Positions 52,566-61,326 of a DNA stretch of 64,000 bases are shown here, in pieces. A model generated the notes under the pieces. It was not told the DNA's origin. It did no database searches and saw only the letters and a program-made list of their open reading frames with translations. Source of the DNA: Rahnella rivi (GTDB lineage Bacteria; Pseudomonadota; Gammaproteobacteria; Enterobacterales; Enterobacteriaceae); assembly GCF_019049655.1 (NCBI RefSeq), contig NZ_JAFMOX010000057.1, positions 1-64,000 of the forward strand, read 5' to 3'. The position numbers were made by a program, and so were the translations under genes. Position 1 is the first letter of the stretch. The number at the start of each line of letters is the position of its first letter.

Positions 52566-52746
52566 AATCAGTTGGTCATAAGCCTGGTTGTTTGTCTGCC
52601 GGAGATAAATACGTTCAAACTGGTCTGACTCATCAATACGAAAAGTCAGACCAATAAATCCCCTCGCGTAAGCCGGGGCTTCAGCAACAATCAGCAGTAT
52701 TTTCGCCTCAGGAAGCAGACAAATATCCAGTAATACTGCCTTGACC
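52566..52746 (-). pseudogene. Partial duplicate of the lectin-fold secreted protein gene
   Basis: The minus-strand frame reads AEAPAYARGFIGLTFRIDES, then FERIYLRQTNNQAYDQ and a stop. The intact protein at 56379-57113 has DAPAYARGFLGLSFRIDKEE, then FENIYLRPTNSQADDQ. Only about 60 codons of the middle remain. It directly abuts the 3' end of the hydrolase gene. No start or signal peptide. Confidence 0.8.
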
Positions 52747-53643
52747 TTATTTACTTCCCAGAAAAGGCGCAATACTCGCCCAGACGGCATCAAAATTTAC
52801 GGCAAAAGCAGGATGTGGGGCATCAGGAATGATTGCGAGGTGCGCATCCGGCAGCATTTTATAGGCAGCGATCACGGTATCAATTGGTGCATTCATATCC
52901 TTTTCACCTGCCATAACAAGCACCGGCGCATGGATTGTCTGGAACAGAGACTTACCGACGATAGTCTGATCGTATTGTCGATTAGCTTGTTTATACCACT
53001 CAGTCACTTTATCGTGCTGCGGACGAATTTCTGCCTGCTCAGCCCAGTACCGTGGATCAAGGTCGATAACAGACTGTAAGGGGATATCACGATCTTTACG
53101 CCCGCCCTGGACAAAGCCTTTAGCCCATTCACCTGCGCCAATCGCGACGAGTTTGTTGGTCTGCTTTGGATAATCAGCGGCGAACTGGTACCCCGTATAG
53201 GCACCGTCACTAAAACCGATTATATCTGCTTTAGAAATGTTTAAAGCCAAAAGTACCTCAAGAAGGTCTTTCGCTTTTTGTTTATAGTCTGGTGTGACTG
53301 ACCCAATGTCCGATTTTCCGTGTCCACGGGTGTTCACCAAAATGACCAGGTGATTGTTTTTAAGTTTGTCAGCAAATTCGCCCATTTCTGCCATGGAGCC
53401 GACAATTCCTCCGTGCAGCAAGACCACAGGTTCACCAGAACCGTAAACCTCATAATAAATTTTAGCATCACCAGACTGCACATAGTGTCCGGCTTTCGTG
53501 TTATTGCCGTAAGGGGTGGCACTTTGGTAGCTATTTGACTGCTGTCCGAACCAGTGCAAAGGTTGATTTGGGCGTATTTCAGCAGCGTGTGCTGTGATTG
53601 CAGACATACACAGTCCTATAAACGTTGTGAACATTCTGTTCAT
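52747..53643 (-). CDS. Exported alpha/beta hydrolase
   Basis: 298 residues with a signal peptide (MFTTFIGLCMSAITAHA-AE), so periplasmic. The nucleophile elbow is GFSDG (usual G-x-S-x-G), the oxyanion region VVLLHGG, the acid VMAGEKDMNAP and the base His in PDAPHPAFA. It resembles C-C bond hydrolase and esterase types; substrate unknown. AAGGA precedes the ATG. It follows grxB by 67 bp on the same strand and ends against a gene fragment, so the downstream part of the original operon seems to have been replaced. Confidence 0.9.
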   Translation of the reverse strand: MNRMFTTFIGLCMSAITAHAAEIRPNQPLHWFGQQSNSYQSATPYGNNTKAGHYVQSGDAKIYYEVYGSGEPVVLLHGGIVGSMAEMGEFADKLKNNHLVILVNTRGHGKSDIGSVTPDYKQKAKDLLEVLLALNISKADIIGFSDGAYTGYQFAADYPKQTNKLVAIGAGEWAKGFVQGGRKDRDIPLQSVIDLDPRYWAEQAEIRPQHDKVTEWYKQANRQYDQTIVGKSLFQTIHAPVLVMAGEKDMNAPIDTVIAAYKMLPDAHLAIIPDAPHPAFAVNFDAVWASIAPFLGSK

Positions 53644-53710
53644 TCAGATGATCCTTCCCACTCTGATTGGGGGCATAAATCCCTATACTGAAAGAGTGAC
53701 AGACATGGGT

Positions 53711-54358
53711 TCACGTAGCGATGTCGTCATTGAGATTAACCCGGGTTCCCAGGGCCATCTCTCTCCGCCATGCATCAATCTGTGGCGGCCAGTGAATCCC
53801 TTTTACGATAGATAATGAGCGCAGCAGCGGAAAAAGACGGATATCCGTGAGCGAAAAATACTCAGAGTCTCTCTCTTGCTGTGCGAACAGCCCTTCAAGA
53901 ATCTCAAGTTGTACATTCATTTCGTTAACCATGATTTCGGTTTGTTCCAGCAAACGTTGGAACGGACCGAAAACAGCTTCTTTTTTGTTGACGAAATATT
54001 GTCTCGCAGCATCTTGTCGGAATTCTTCCAAGTCCGAGTTTGCCCAGCGCGGGATTGCCAGCGGATATATCAGTTTTGTTGCTTCTTCCATCCAGGTTTC
54101 GATTTCTGGATTATCAGACATTTTCAGGACAGACGAACCGTAAGTCTCATCAATGTATTTGACGATGTCCAGGCTCTCACCCATCGCTTCATTGCTTTCA
54201 GTGACAAGGACGGGAAGCATTTTTTTGCCAATGAGGCGCGCTGGCGTTTCTTCATCATCGTTTGGCAGAGTAATGATTTCACACGCAACCTCTTTCAAGC
54301 CAAAAATCATGCGTGAACGTACGCAGAAGGGGCAATGATCGTAAACGTAAAGTTTCAT
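53711..54358 (-). CDS. grxB: Glutaredoxin 2
   Basis: 215 residues matching E. coli Grx2, an unusual GST-like glutaredoxin. The N-terminal thioredoxin-fold carries the redox pair Cys9/Cys12 in YDHCPFC, then RMIFGLK, and the C-terminal helical domain includes AARQYFVNKKEA and LTDIRLFPLLRSLSIVKGIHWP. Active site is CPFC instead of the CPYC of E. coli. The ATG at 54358 aligns with the E. coli start. Lies in a minus-strand run: tautomerase, monooxygenase, grxB, hydrolase. Confidence 0.95.
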   Translation of the reverse strand: MKLYVYDHCPFCVRSRMIFGLKEVACEIITLPNDDEETPARLIGKKMLPVLVTESNEAMGESLDIVKYIDETYGSSVLKMSDNPEIETWMEEATKLIYPLAIPRWANSDLEEFRQDAARQYFVNKKEAVFGPFQRLLEQTEIMVNEMNVQLEILEGLFAQQERDSEYFSLTDIRLFPLLRSLSIVKGIHWPPQIDAWRREMALGTRVNLNDDIAT

Positions 54359-54391
54359 AGCAGAATCTTTCATCACTTTAAATCTAAAAAA

Positions 54392-54745
54392 TTAACGGGT
54401 AAATCCATCAAAGGGTGTCATATACACGGCACCAAACGCATCTAACCGTTTGCGGATTTCATCATCGGGTTCGCCATAAACTGTCAGGCCGGTAATGGTG
54501 ACTAAAGAGAGAAATGTTTCGGCAAAAGGTGCGAACGTGTGATCAACATGGCTCACCACATCTTCCTGACGATAACGCTCAACGATGTGTGCCGTTTGCT
54601 GATCTTCACTGACGCTGTAGACATAACTCAGCGTGCCGGGCTCTTTACGGGTGGCGTCCACCACGCGTGATACTAATTCTTTGAATGCAGGGAATTGTCC
54701 GTCACGGACGGCCAGGTTAAACACGCAGGTAATTTCATTTTTCAT
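54392..54745 (-). CDS. Antibiotic-biosynthesis-monooxygenase-fold protein (YgiN-like quinol monooxygenase)
   Basis: 117 residues with the ABM ferredoxin-like fold. Marks are FKELVSRVVDATRKEPGTLSYVYSVSEDQ and a central HVDHTFAPF. Such small dimeric enzymes oxidise quinols or similar aromatics without cofactors. The ATG at 54745 has GGAG seven bases upstream. It lies between the tautomerase and grxB genes; the set fits detoxification of quinones or other electrophiles. Confidence 0.85.
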   Translation of the reverse strand: MKNEITCVFNLAVRDGQFPAFKELVSRVVDATRKEPGTLSYVYSVSEDQQTAHIVERYRQEDVVSHVDHTFAPFAETFLSLVTITGLTVYGEPDDEIRKRLDAFGAVYMTPFDGFTR

Positions 54746-54868
54746 TGTAATCTCCAAAATAAGGGCGGCAGGAAAGTGGGCAAAGAAGAGCGGGAGACAT
54801 TCGCCGCAAGAGGAATACGCCGTTATGCGCGAAGCATAACGGCGGATAAAATCAAGAAACGCAGGATG

Positions 54869-55066
54869 TCAGTTCGATTTTTTCAGTGTTTCAGAAAAAA
54901 GCTCACCTGAAATGGCCCAGTTATCAGTGGTGACGTCGTTGAAAATGACATAGACATACTGAGGATCAACGTTGGCATGAGTGGCGATAGCGTCGGTCAC
55001 GGCTTTTGCGATAGCAGGTTTAGCCTCATCACGACCTTCAAACATCTGGATATTGACTACAGGCAT
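54869..55066 (-). CDS. 4-oxalocrotonate tautomerase-family protein
   Basis: 65 residues beginning MPVVNIQMFEGRDEAKPAIA. After Met removal Pro1 is the catalytic base of the family. The length fits a 4-OT-type hexamer subunit. A strong AAGGAG ribosome site precedes the start. It is the first gene of the redox/tautomerase run downstream of the LysR gene. Confidence 0.93.
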   Translation of the reverse strand: MPVVNIQMFEGRDEAKPAIAKAVTDAIATHANVDPQYVYVIFNDVTTDNWAISGELFSETLKKSN

Positions 55067-55188
55067 GGCAGAACTCCTTCAGGTATGGATAAAAGGTCAG
55101 TCAGGCTGACGTTGAAGAAATCCTACGCGGATAGCTTAAGTGGATAAACAGGGTAAAAGAGGACATAGTGTAGAACTGGAGTCTACAA

Positions 55189-56109
55189 TCACTCGAATGC
55201 TTTCCGCGCGGCTAACTCAATTAACTCATCAATAATAAAGCGAACACCAGGCAGCAAATGCCGGGCGCGTGGCCATATCACATTGAGTTCGGTGGGCGCG
55301 GGATTGCAGGTGCTCAGCAGCGGCACTAACCTGCCACTCTGAATATGCGGACGCAGTAACGCTTCGGGAAACTGAATTAAACCGGCTCCGGCAATACAAG
55401 CATCTATCATTGCATCGCCATCACTGATTTGATGAAAAGGCGTAGGTTTAAGTCTGATCTCCTTCCCACCCTCATCACGGATCCGCCAGCTAAGCGGCGC
55501 CCCACCCCGCCAGGCCAGAATGCAGCGGTGGTGTGCAAGATCGGCCAGCGTTTCAGGGGTGCCGTAAGTAGTAATATAGGCAGGAGACGCGCAGATAATC
55601 AGATGCTGATCGTTGAGTTTGCGGGCGATGAGATCGGTGGTGTCTTTCACCGGACCAAAGCGGATGGCGAGGTCAAAACCTATATCCAGCGGGTCTATGA
55701 TGCGGTCATTAAACGTGATGGTCAGCTTCAGATGCGGATAGCGTTTTGTCATGTCCATCAGCACCGGCATCATCACCGAGCGGCCAAAAGCCGCAGGCAA
55801 ATCGATCCTCACGGTGCCTGTGGGTTCAGTGAGCTTAGAACGCAGCGCCATTTCTGCCATTTGCAGCGTTTCAAGTGCACTCTGGCAGCTCGCCAGATAG
55901 GCCTCGCCCTCAGTAGTCAGACTTATCTTACGCGTGGTGCGATGAAATAGCGGGATCCCGAGGTTGTGCTCAAGCCGCTGTATACTCTTGCCAATTGCCG
56001 ATTTGGAGACGCCCAACTGCTCAGCCGCTTCGGTAAAGCTTCTTGAGTTTGCAGCCGTCACAAAATGGACGATGTTGCTAAAAGATTCGGTAGAAATGAC
56101 GGTTGACAT
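55189..56109 (-). CDS. LysR-family regulator upstream of the tautomerase/grxB run
   Basis: 306 residues. HTH core SFTEAAEQLGVSKSAIGKSIQ; the effector domain includes FDLAIRFGPVKDTTDLIARKL, typical of the AaeR/DmlR-like group (key segment DLAIRFG). It lies 122 bp upstream of the tautomerase gene in the same orientation. A decayed copy of its own 5' part lies just upstream at 56160-56340. Confidence 0.92.
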   Translation of the reverse strand: MSTVISTESFSNIVHFVTAANSRSFTEAAEQLGVSKSAIGKSIQRLEHNLGIPLFHRTTRKISLTTEGEAYLASCQSALETLQMAEMALRSKLTEPTGTVRIDLPAAFGRSVMMPVLMDMTKRYPHLKLTITFNDRIIDPLDIGFDLAIRFGPVKDTTDLIARKLNDQHLIICASPAYITTYGTPETLADLAHHRCILAWRGGAPLSWRIRDEGGKEIRLKPTPFHQISDGDAMIDACIAGAGLIQFPEALLRPHIQSGRLVPLLSTCNPAPTELNVIWPRARHLLPGVRFIIDELIELAARKAFE

Positions 56110-56159
56110 CGGTTACGCCAGGACAAGTAACAAAAAGATACGTTAGCGTAAAGCCGAAA

Positions 56160-56345
56160 CGTAAAAAAACGCAAGCGAAGGGGTAGCGCCGTTCCCAGAT
56201 TTTACTCCAGTAATCTGATACTTTCCCAATGGCTGATTTAGAGATACCCAACTTATACGCAGGTTCGGTAAAACCCTGGGCATGAGCCACCATCACAAAA
56301 TGCACAATGCGTGGGAAAGAATCAAAAGATGAAAGTACAGGGATT
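56160..56345 (-). pseudogene. Degenerate N-terminal copy of the adjacent LysR gene
   Basis: The minus-strand frame reads FDSFPRIVHFVMVAHAQGFTEPAYKLGISKSAIGK, of which IVHFVMVAHAQGFTEPA parallels IVHFVTAANSRSFTEAA of the intact gene at 55189-56109. After SKSAIGK the frame is lost; aligning the DNA shows a one-base deletion. Nothing of the effector domain remains. It is a partial tandem duplication. Confidence 0.8.
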
Positions 56346-56378
56346 ATATATTTCAGGCTCGCCAAAACGTCATGATTT

Positions 56379-57113
56379 TTATTCTACCTTCTGAGGATGT
56401 GCATCTGGTAATTCGCTGCTGATTTTCAGGTCCTTGAAATATGCAATCGTGCCAGATTCGATCCATACCCCGACACCTCCACGTGCTTCACTGCCTAATT
56501 TCAGGTCATTGACGATTAAAGCAGGTTTAGGACTATGATCCAGATACAACCTGGCCTGCTGGCCAGAAACGGTAATTTTCATATGAATCCACCGTTCGGT
56601 GGCAATATCAGCATAGGTTTCGTACTTTTCCGGTGTCTCTTTCCTCAGTCGTTCAAAGGTGTAATCCGGATAAGCGAAGTATTGCACCGAATGGTTTCGC
56701 CGAACCTGATCGTCAGCCTGACTGTTTGTTGGACGCAGATAGATATTCTCAAACCGTTCTTCTTTATCAATTCGAAATGATAAGCCGAGGAAGCCTCGGG
56801 CATAAGCCGGGGCATCGTGAGCTAGCGTGCTGGCAATATCCGCCTCGATTGTCCCGTTATGAAAATCAACCGGCAACCATGCCATGAATGTTCTGTCTGT
56901 AAGCACTTCTTTTGCTGGATCCTGAAACTTTTCGGAAGGCATTTGCATTTTTATCGCTTTTTTTCCCAGATAATCCTCATGCTTCAAAGAAACCCCCGCG
57001 CGCATAAAATCAGATAACGGGAATGTCTTTTGTGACGCAAGATGTTCGGCTGATTGTGCTGCCACGAATGAAGAAAATCCTGTCATAAGAACAAGTAACA
57101 AATTGTTTTTCAT
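56379..57113 (-). CDS. Secreted lectin-fold (concanavalin A-like) protein
   Basis: 244 residues with a signal peptide (MKNNLLLVLMTGFSSFVAAQSA). The body resembles concanavalin A-like jelly-roll domains (DUF1080/LamG-like): GTIEADIAS, GFLGLSFRID, ATERWIHMKITVSGQQARLYLD and GVGVWIESGTIAYFKDLKIS. Probably binds glycan or other ligand in the periplasm or outside; function unknown. AAGG precedes the ATG at 57113. A fragment of a paralogue lies at 52566-52746. Confidence 0.8.
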   Translation of the reverse strand: MKNNLLLVLMTGFSSFVAAQSAEHLASQKTFPLSDFMRAGVSLKHEDYLGKKAIKMQMPSEKFQDPAKEVLTDRTFMAWLPVDFHNGTIEADIASTLAHDAPAYARGFLGLSFRIDKEERFENIYLRPTNSQADDQVRRNHSVQYFAYPDYTFERLRKETPEKYETYADIATERWIHMKITVSGQQARLYLDHSPKPALIVNDLKLGSEARGGVGVWIESGTIAYFKDLKISSELPDAHPQKVE

Positions 57114-57326
57114 AATACACCTTACTTTATGGTTAGGTATGCCGAAGCTGATTTTCATGCCCCACAGGAAAGGGATAGTTAGATATCTTAACTCCAGGGT
57201 ATTGCGGGGATAAAGACTGATAAAGGTTAGGCATTTGAAATGAACTGTTTCTAATCAACATCAGGCCGGTATTCCCCCATAATATACTATCCCAGTCGCA
57301 GAACGCGTCCGGGAGTAGCCACGATT

Positions 57327-58454
57327 TCAGACTTCCTCCGAACTCTGCCAGTCCGTAATCAGCTCGCCATAGATAATTTCCGCTTCCTCCAGACGGCTCA
57401 GCAGACAATATTCATCCGTCTGATGCGCCATGCCCGGTTCACCTGGCCCGAGAATAATGCACGGTGGATGCTCGAGCGCCGGTAACAGCAGCGACGCATC
57501 GGTGAAGTACGGCATGATTTTCGCCTTCAGCGTGGCGGAGTGCAGCTTCTGACAACGCCGGTAAACGCCGCTTATCCAGCCGTTTTCCTGCGGGCTGAGC
57601 ACTGCGGGTAAATCCACCAGCGTTGAAATGGTGACGTTGTCACCGAGTGCTGTCGTGAGATTCTGCCGGATGGTCGCATGTTGCAGATTTGGCGCGGTAC
57701 GGATATCCACATCAAATTCGGTGTGATCAGGCACCGAATTGATATTCAGCCCGCCACGAATGCGCCCGACGTTCAGCGTCGGCTTTTTCATCAGCGGGTG
57801 AGCCGCGCCCGGTTCGAAATGCTGGATTTTCCCCAGCGCTTCGGTGGCGAGATAAATAGCGTTGATCCCCAGCTCAGGCATCGCGCCGTGCGCCGTTTTT
57901 CCGCGCGTTTCACAGCGCAACCACAGCGCACCTTTATGGCCGATGACCGGATAGTTGGCCGTCGGTTCCCCGACGATCAGCGCGCCCACCGGCGGCAGTT
58001 CGCCCGCGTCGATCAGCGCTTTTGCGCCGTCACAGCCGGTTTCTTCTCCGCCGGTAATGATCATCACCACGCCCTTTCCTGCCCGGATGGCGGCCTGATG
58101 TGTCACGCAGGCCACAGCAAACGCGGCTACGGCGGCCTTCATATCGCTCGAACCGCGACCGTACAACCGGTCAGACGTCAGGTCAGAACCGAACGGATCG
58201 TACTGCCAGGACTCATTACCCAAGGGCACGGTATCCAGATGCCCGGTAAAAGCCAGCGGTTTGCCCGGTTTGCTGCCGTGTAGACGGGCGATCAGATTGA
58301 AACGTTTTTCGCCAAAGCCGCTGAGCGTAACGTCAAAACCCTGCACCTGCAGCCAGTCGGCAAAAAACGCCATGCAGGCCGCCTCATCGCCGGGTGGATT
58401 GATGGTGTTGAAACCGAGAAGTTGTTGTGCCAGTGACAAGGTAGCGCCGGTCAT
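57327..58454 (-). CDS. M20-family metal-dependent hydrolase (ArgE/DapE type)
   Basis: 375 residues. Metal-site motifs are FTGHLDTVP, GRGSSDMKAA and GGEETGCDGA, with the final His in MAHQTDEY; the dimerisation domain lies between. The closest characterised types remove N-acyl groups (acetylornithine deacetylase). The start at 58454 shares one base with the stop of the upstream gene (TGATG), so it is translationally coupled. It is the last gene of the LacI-linked ABC operon. Confidence 0.9.
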   Translation of the reverse strand: MTGATLSLAQQLLGFNTINPPGDEAACMAFFADWLQVQGFDVTLSGFGEKRFNLIARLHGSKPGKPLAFTGHLDTVPLGNESWQYDPFGSDLTSDRLYGRGSSDMKAAVAAFAVACVTHQAAIRAGKGVVMIITGGEETGCDGAKALIDAGELPPVGALIVGEPTANYPVIGHKGALWLRCETRGKTAHGAMPELGINAIYLATEALGKIQHFEPGAAHPLMKKPTLNVGRIRGGLNINSVPDHTEFDVDIRTAPNLQHATIRQNLTTALGDNVTISTLVDLPAVLSPQENGWISGVYRRCQKLHSATLKAKIMPYFTDASLLLPALEHPPCIILGPGEPGMAHQTDEYCLLSRLEEAEIIYGELITDWQSSEEV

Positions 58455-59209
58455 CACACTTTCTCCGTCAGCCAGTCCAGACAATTCACCCACAACTGGC
58501 GGTAGCCCGGCCAGGCAGCAAATTCAGCCGGCAGCCAGTGTGCAGACATATCACTGGTCCACACCAGCGATCTTCCCTGCTGATATTCCCGTATCGCGAC
58601 CAGCGGATGCGGCGTCCCGGCCACCGTCGCCAGCAGCTTGCCTTCCGGGTGCATTTCTACTTCGTTGTAGCCCAGCAACCACGGCCAGTCACCGGCGATA
58701 TCACTGAATACCGCGTGTGGTTCTTTGATCTCAGGATAGATGCCTTCCGGTGTTTCGATTCGGTCATCCCATGCCAGACAGCGCACCGGTAAAACCTTTT
58801 CCACCGCCGTATTGTGATAACGCGCCCCGCCGTTGATCCCCTGGAAACTGTAATAGCCACCGATCATCATCAGGCTGCCACCTGCGGCCACGTAATCGTG
58901 GATCAGCGTCAGGCGGTTGGCGGTGCGTTGGCTTTTAAGCCAGGTGTCCGGGTGCAGCAGCAACGTATTGGCACCGATATCCGAAAGAATGATCGCATCC
59001 CACTGCTGTAATTCCGCCAGCGTGAGTGGGAAACTGACCGGCGCTTCGTGGGCAGTCATGTGCGTGATCTCGTAGTGGCTGTCCGCCAGCGCGGCGAGAA
59101 AATCGGTCGCGCCGTTGTGCCAGGTTGCTGTAGCAAACTGGTCGAAACCTTTGATATGCGTGGATGTGCTGGTCCAGGATTCACCGACCAGCAGGATTTT
59201 CTTGTTCAT
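58454..59209 (-). CDS. ThuA/glutamine-amidotransferase-like cytoplasmic protein
   Basis: 251 residues with a class I glutamine amidotransferase-like fold (ILLVGESWTS, DAIILSDIGANTLLLHP, GGSLMMIGGYYSFQG). No clear Cys-His-Glu triad is seen, so a hydrolytic or binding role like ThuA is possible. The start at 59209 has AAGGAGAAGG directly upstream and is ten bases from the phosphotriesterase-family gene stop. Part of the LacI-linked operon. Confidence 0.8.
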   Translation of the reverse strand: MNKKILLVGESWTSTSTHIKGFDQFATATWHNGATDFLAALADSHYEITHMTAHEAPVSFPLTLAELQQWDAIILSDIGANTLLLHPDTWLKSQRTANRLTLIHDYVAAGGSLMMIGGYYSFQGINGGARYHNTAVEKVLPVRCLAWDDRIETPEGIYPEIKEPHAVFSDIAGDWPWLLGYNEVEMHPEGKLLATVAGTPHPLVAIREYQQGRSLVWTSDMSAHWLPAEFAAWPGYRQLWVNCLDWLTEKV

Positions 59210-59219
59210 CACCTTCTCC

Positions 59220-60302
59220 TTATTCTCCGCCAAAGACACGCTGCGGGTTATTAATCATTATGTTTTCAAGCTGCTCGCCGCTGACGCCATGCCGGCGCAA
59301 ACGGGGAACAAAATGCTTCAGGATGTAGCCGTAACCGTGGCCGCCGTAGCGAGTCAGCATGGTTTTTAAAAACACGTCCTGCGACAGCAGAATTTGTCCG
59401 ATGAAACCATCATCAATCAGCTCGCGGATCGCCCGCGCGTTCTCTTCGTCCGACGGCGACTGCGCAGATTCATCGGCGTAGTAGTAGCTCATGCCGATCA
59501 TGTCGTACTCGAGGAATGCGCCACGCTGCGCCAGCTCGCGCTGATAACGTTTGTCGGCAAAGCTCGGGTTCATATGGCACAGCACGGTATGGCGCAGATC
59601 CGCCCCTTCGTGCTCGAGGATATCCAGCACTTTGTGGCCGAGGCGTTCCCAGCCCGGCAGATGCACTTCGATCGGCACGCCGGTAGCCGCGCTCGCCCGG
59701 CCTGCGGCGCGCAGCGATTTCTCTTCATCCGGCGTAAAGCGGCTGGAAACCCCGATTTCGCCAATAAGCCCGGCAATGACTTCCGGCTTATTCTCTGCGC
59801 CGCCGACGTCATAAATCAGCTTTTCGGTTAGCTGTTCCAGCGAGATGCTTTTCACCCATTCCGGGTGTGACGGCTCAAGATACAGGCCGGTGCCCATGAC
59901 AATATTGAGGCCGGTGAGGCGCGAAATCCGTTGCAACGCTTTGGGGTCACGCCCGATGCCGATATTGGTGGGATCGACCACCGTTTGCCCGCCCAGCGCG
60001 CGGTACTTCATCAGCTCTTCAATCGCCACATCCACATCAAACAGCTGGCAGTTATCGCGGCTCATCAGCGGATTGAGCGACAGTTCACCCAGATTCTCGA
60101 TAGACACCGGCATTTCGGCGACGTGGCGATCGCTGCAACAGCATGGCGCGACCCACTTGCCCGAGGCATCCAGCAGAATATGTTCGTGCATCAGCGTGAC
60201 GCCCATTTCGGCTAACGGGAGCGGCCCGAGTACGGTCATCACATGACCGCTGCCAATGCCGACCGGCAAGGGATCCGCATGGCGAAAAATAGACCCTTTC
60301 AT
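59220..60302 (-). CDS. Phosphotriesterase-family metal hydrolase (Php-like)
   Basis: 360-residue amidohydrolase-fold protein. Metal-ligand motifs: MHEHILLD (His39, His41), GEIGVSS where Glu replaces the carboxylated Lys of true phosphotriesterases (as in E. coli Php), VHLPG and LCHMNP histidines, and LSQDVF Asp. Members act as lactonases or ester hydrolases. It lies three bases after the permease gene stop and next to the other two hydrolases, so all probably process the imported compound. Confidence 0.88.
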   Translation of the reverse strand: MKGSIFRHADPLPVGIGSGHVMTVLGPLPLAEMGVTLMHEHILLDASGKWVAPCCCSDRHVAEMPVSIENLGELSLNPLMSRDNCQLFDVDVAIEELMKYRALGGQTVVDPTNIGIGRDPKALQRISRLTGLNIVMGTGLYLEPSHPEWVKSISLEQLTEKLIYDVGGAENKPEVIAGLIGEIGVSSRFTPDEEKSLRAAGRASAATGVPIEVHLPGWERLGHKVLDILEHEGADLRHTVLCHMNPSFADKRYQRELAQRGAFLEYDMIGMSYYYADESAQSPSDEENARAIRELIDDGFIGQILLSQDVFLKTMLTRYGGHGYGYILKHFVPRLRRHGVSGEQLENIMINNPQRVFGGE

Positions 60303-60305
60303 TGG

Positions 60306-61310
60306 CTATCCTTTCGACGGCGTTCGCGCCGGGTTGAGAATGCGGGTGTTTAGCCAGATGGCCAGCAGGATGATCGTCCCGGTGGCGATTTGGGTGTAGA
60401 ACGGGGAAATGTGCGACAAAATCAGGCCGTTCTGGATAATCGCAATCGACATCGCGCCCAGCAGCGTGCCGATGATGGTGCCGAAACCGCCGAACAGGCT
60501 GGTGCTGCCGAGAACAACGGCGGCGATCACTTGCAATTCAAACCCTTCGCCCTGATTCGACGATCCGCTGCCAAGACGTGCAGTAATAATCATCCCGGCC
60601 AGTGCTGCCGCCATGCCGCTGATGATATACACGCGCATCGTGACCGCTTTAGTGTTGATTCCGCTGCGGCGTGCGCCTTCGGCGTTAGCACCAATCGCCG
60701 TGACGTAGCGGCCAAAGCGCATGTGATTCAGCACGATATGTCCGATACCCAGAGCAAAAATGGCAATCAGCGCAGGCATCGGAATGCCGACTACCCAGGC
60801 GCGTCCCATAAAGGCGAACAGGCTGTCTTGCGGGATCGGAATGGAATAACCCTGGGTAATCAGCAGCGCAACACCGCGCACCACCGCCAGCATGGCGAGG
60901 GTCACGATAAACGCCGGGATCCCCTCGTAGGCGATGAAAAACCCGTTTATCGCTCCCACCAGCCCGCCGAGCACCAGTCCGCCGATTAACACAACCGGCC
61001 ACGGCAACCCCCAGTAGTTCAGCGCAATCGCGGAGAGCGCGCCGACCAGCGCCAGCGTCGAGCCGACCGAGAGATCGATACCGCCGGTCGTGATCACCAG
61101 CGTCATGGCCGTCGCGACGATCAGCAGCGGTGCGCTCTGACGAACGATATTCAGCCAGTTAGCGCTGCTGAGAAAGTTATTGGTGATAAGCGAAAACACC
61201 ACGCAGCAGAAGATAAAAAACAGCGCAATGCTCACCACGCCTGAGTGGTTGTGCAGTATGCGGCGCGGCAGCGAATGCCGGATAACACGTGAACCGCTTA
61301 AATTGATCAT
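60306..61310 (-). CDS. ABC sugar transporter permease, RbsC type
   Basis: 334-residue inner-membrane permease with about ten hydrophobic segments. Family marks are LVITTGGIDLSVGSTLAL, GRYVTAIGANAEGARRSGI and VVLGSTSLFGGFGTIIGTLLG. The ATG at 61310 has AGGA five to six bases upstream; the ATG two codons earlier abuts the ribosome site. It follows the ATPase gene by 16 bases. Confidence 0.93.
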   Translation of the reverse strand: MINLSGSRVIRHSLPRRILHNHSGVVSIALFFIFCCVVFSLITNNFLSSANWLNIVRQSAPLLIVATAMTLVITTGGIDLSVGSTLALVGALSAIALNYWGLPWPVVLIGGLVLGGLVGAINGFFIAYEGIPAFIVTLAMLAVVRGVALLITQGYSIPIPQDSLFAFMGRAWVVGIPMPALIAIFALGIGHIVLNHMRFGRYVTAIGANAEGARRSGINTKAVTMRVYIISGMAAALAGMIITARLGSGSSNQGEGFELQVIAAVVLGSTSLFGGFGTIIGTLLGAMSIAIIQNGLILSHISPFYTQIATGTIILLAIWLNTRILNPARTPSKG

Positions 61311-61326
61311 ACTCATCCTGTTAACC

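Noticed and set aside
57678..58283. 200-codon plus-strand frame opposite the M20 hydrolase (and similar ones at 60390-60989 and 62450-63052)
   Set aside because: Shadows of GC-rich minus-strand genes with clear family motifs.
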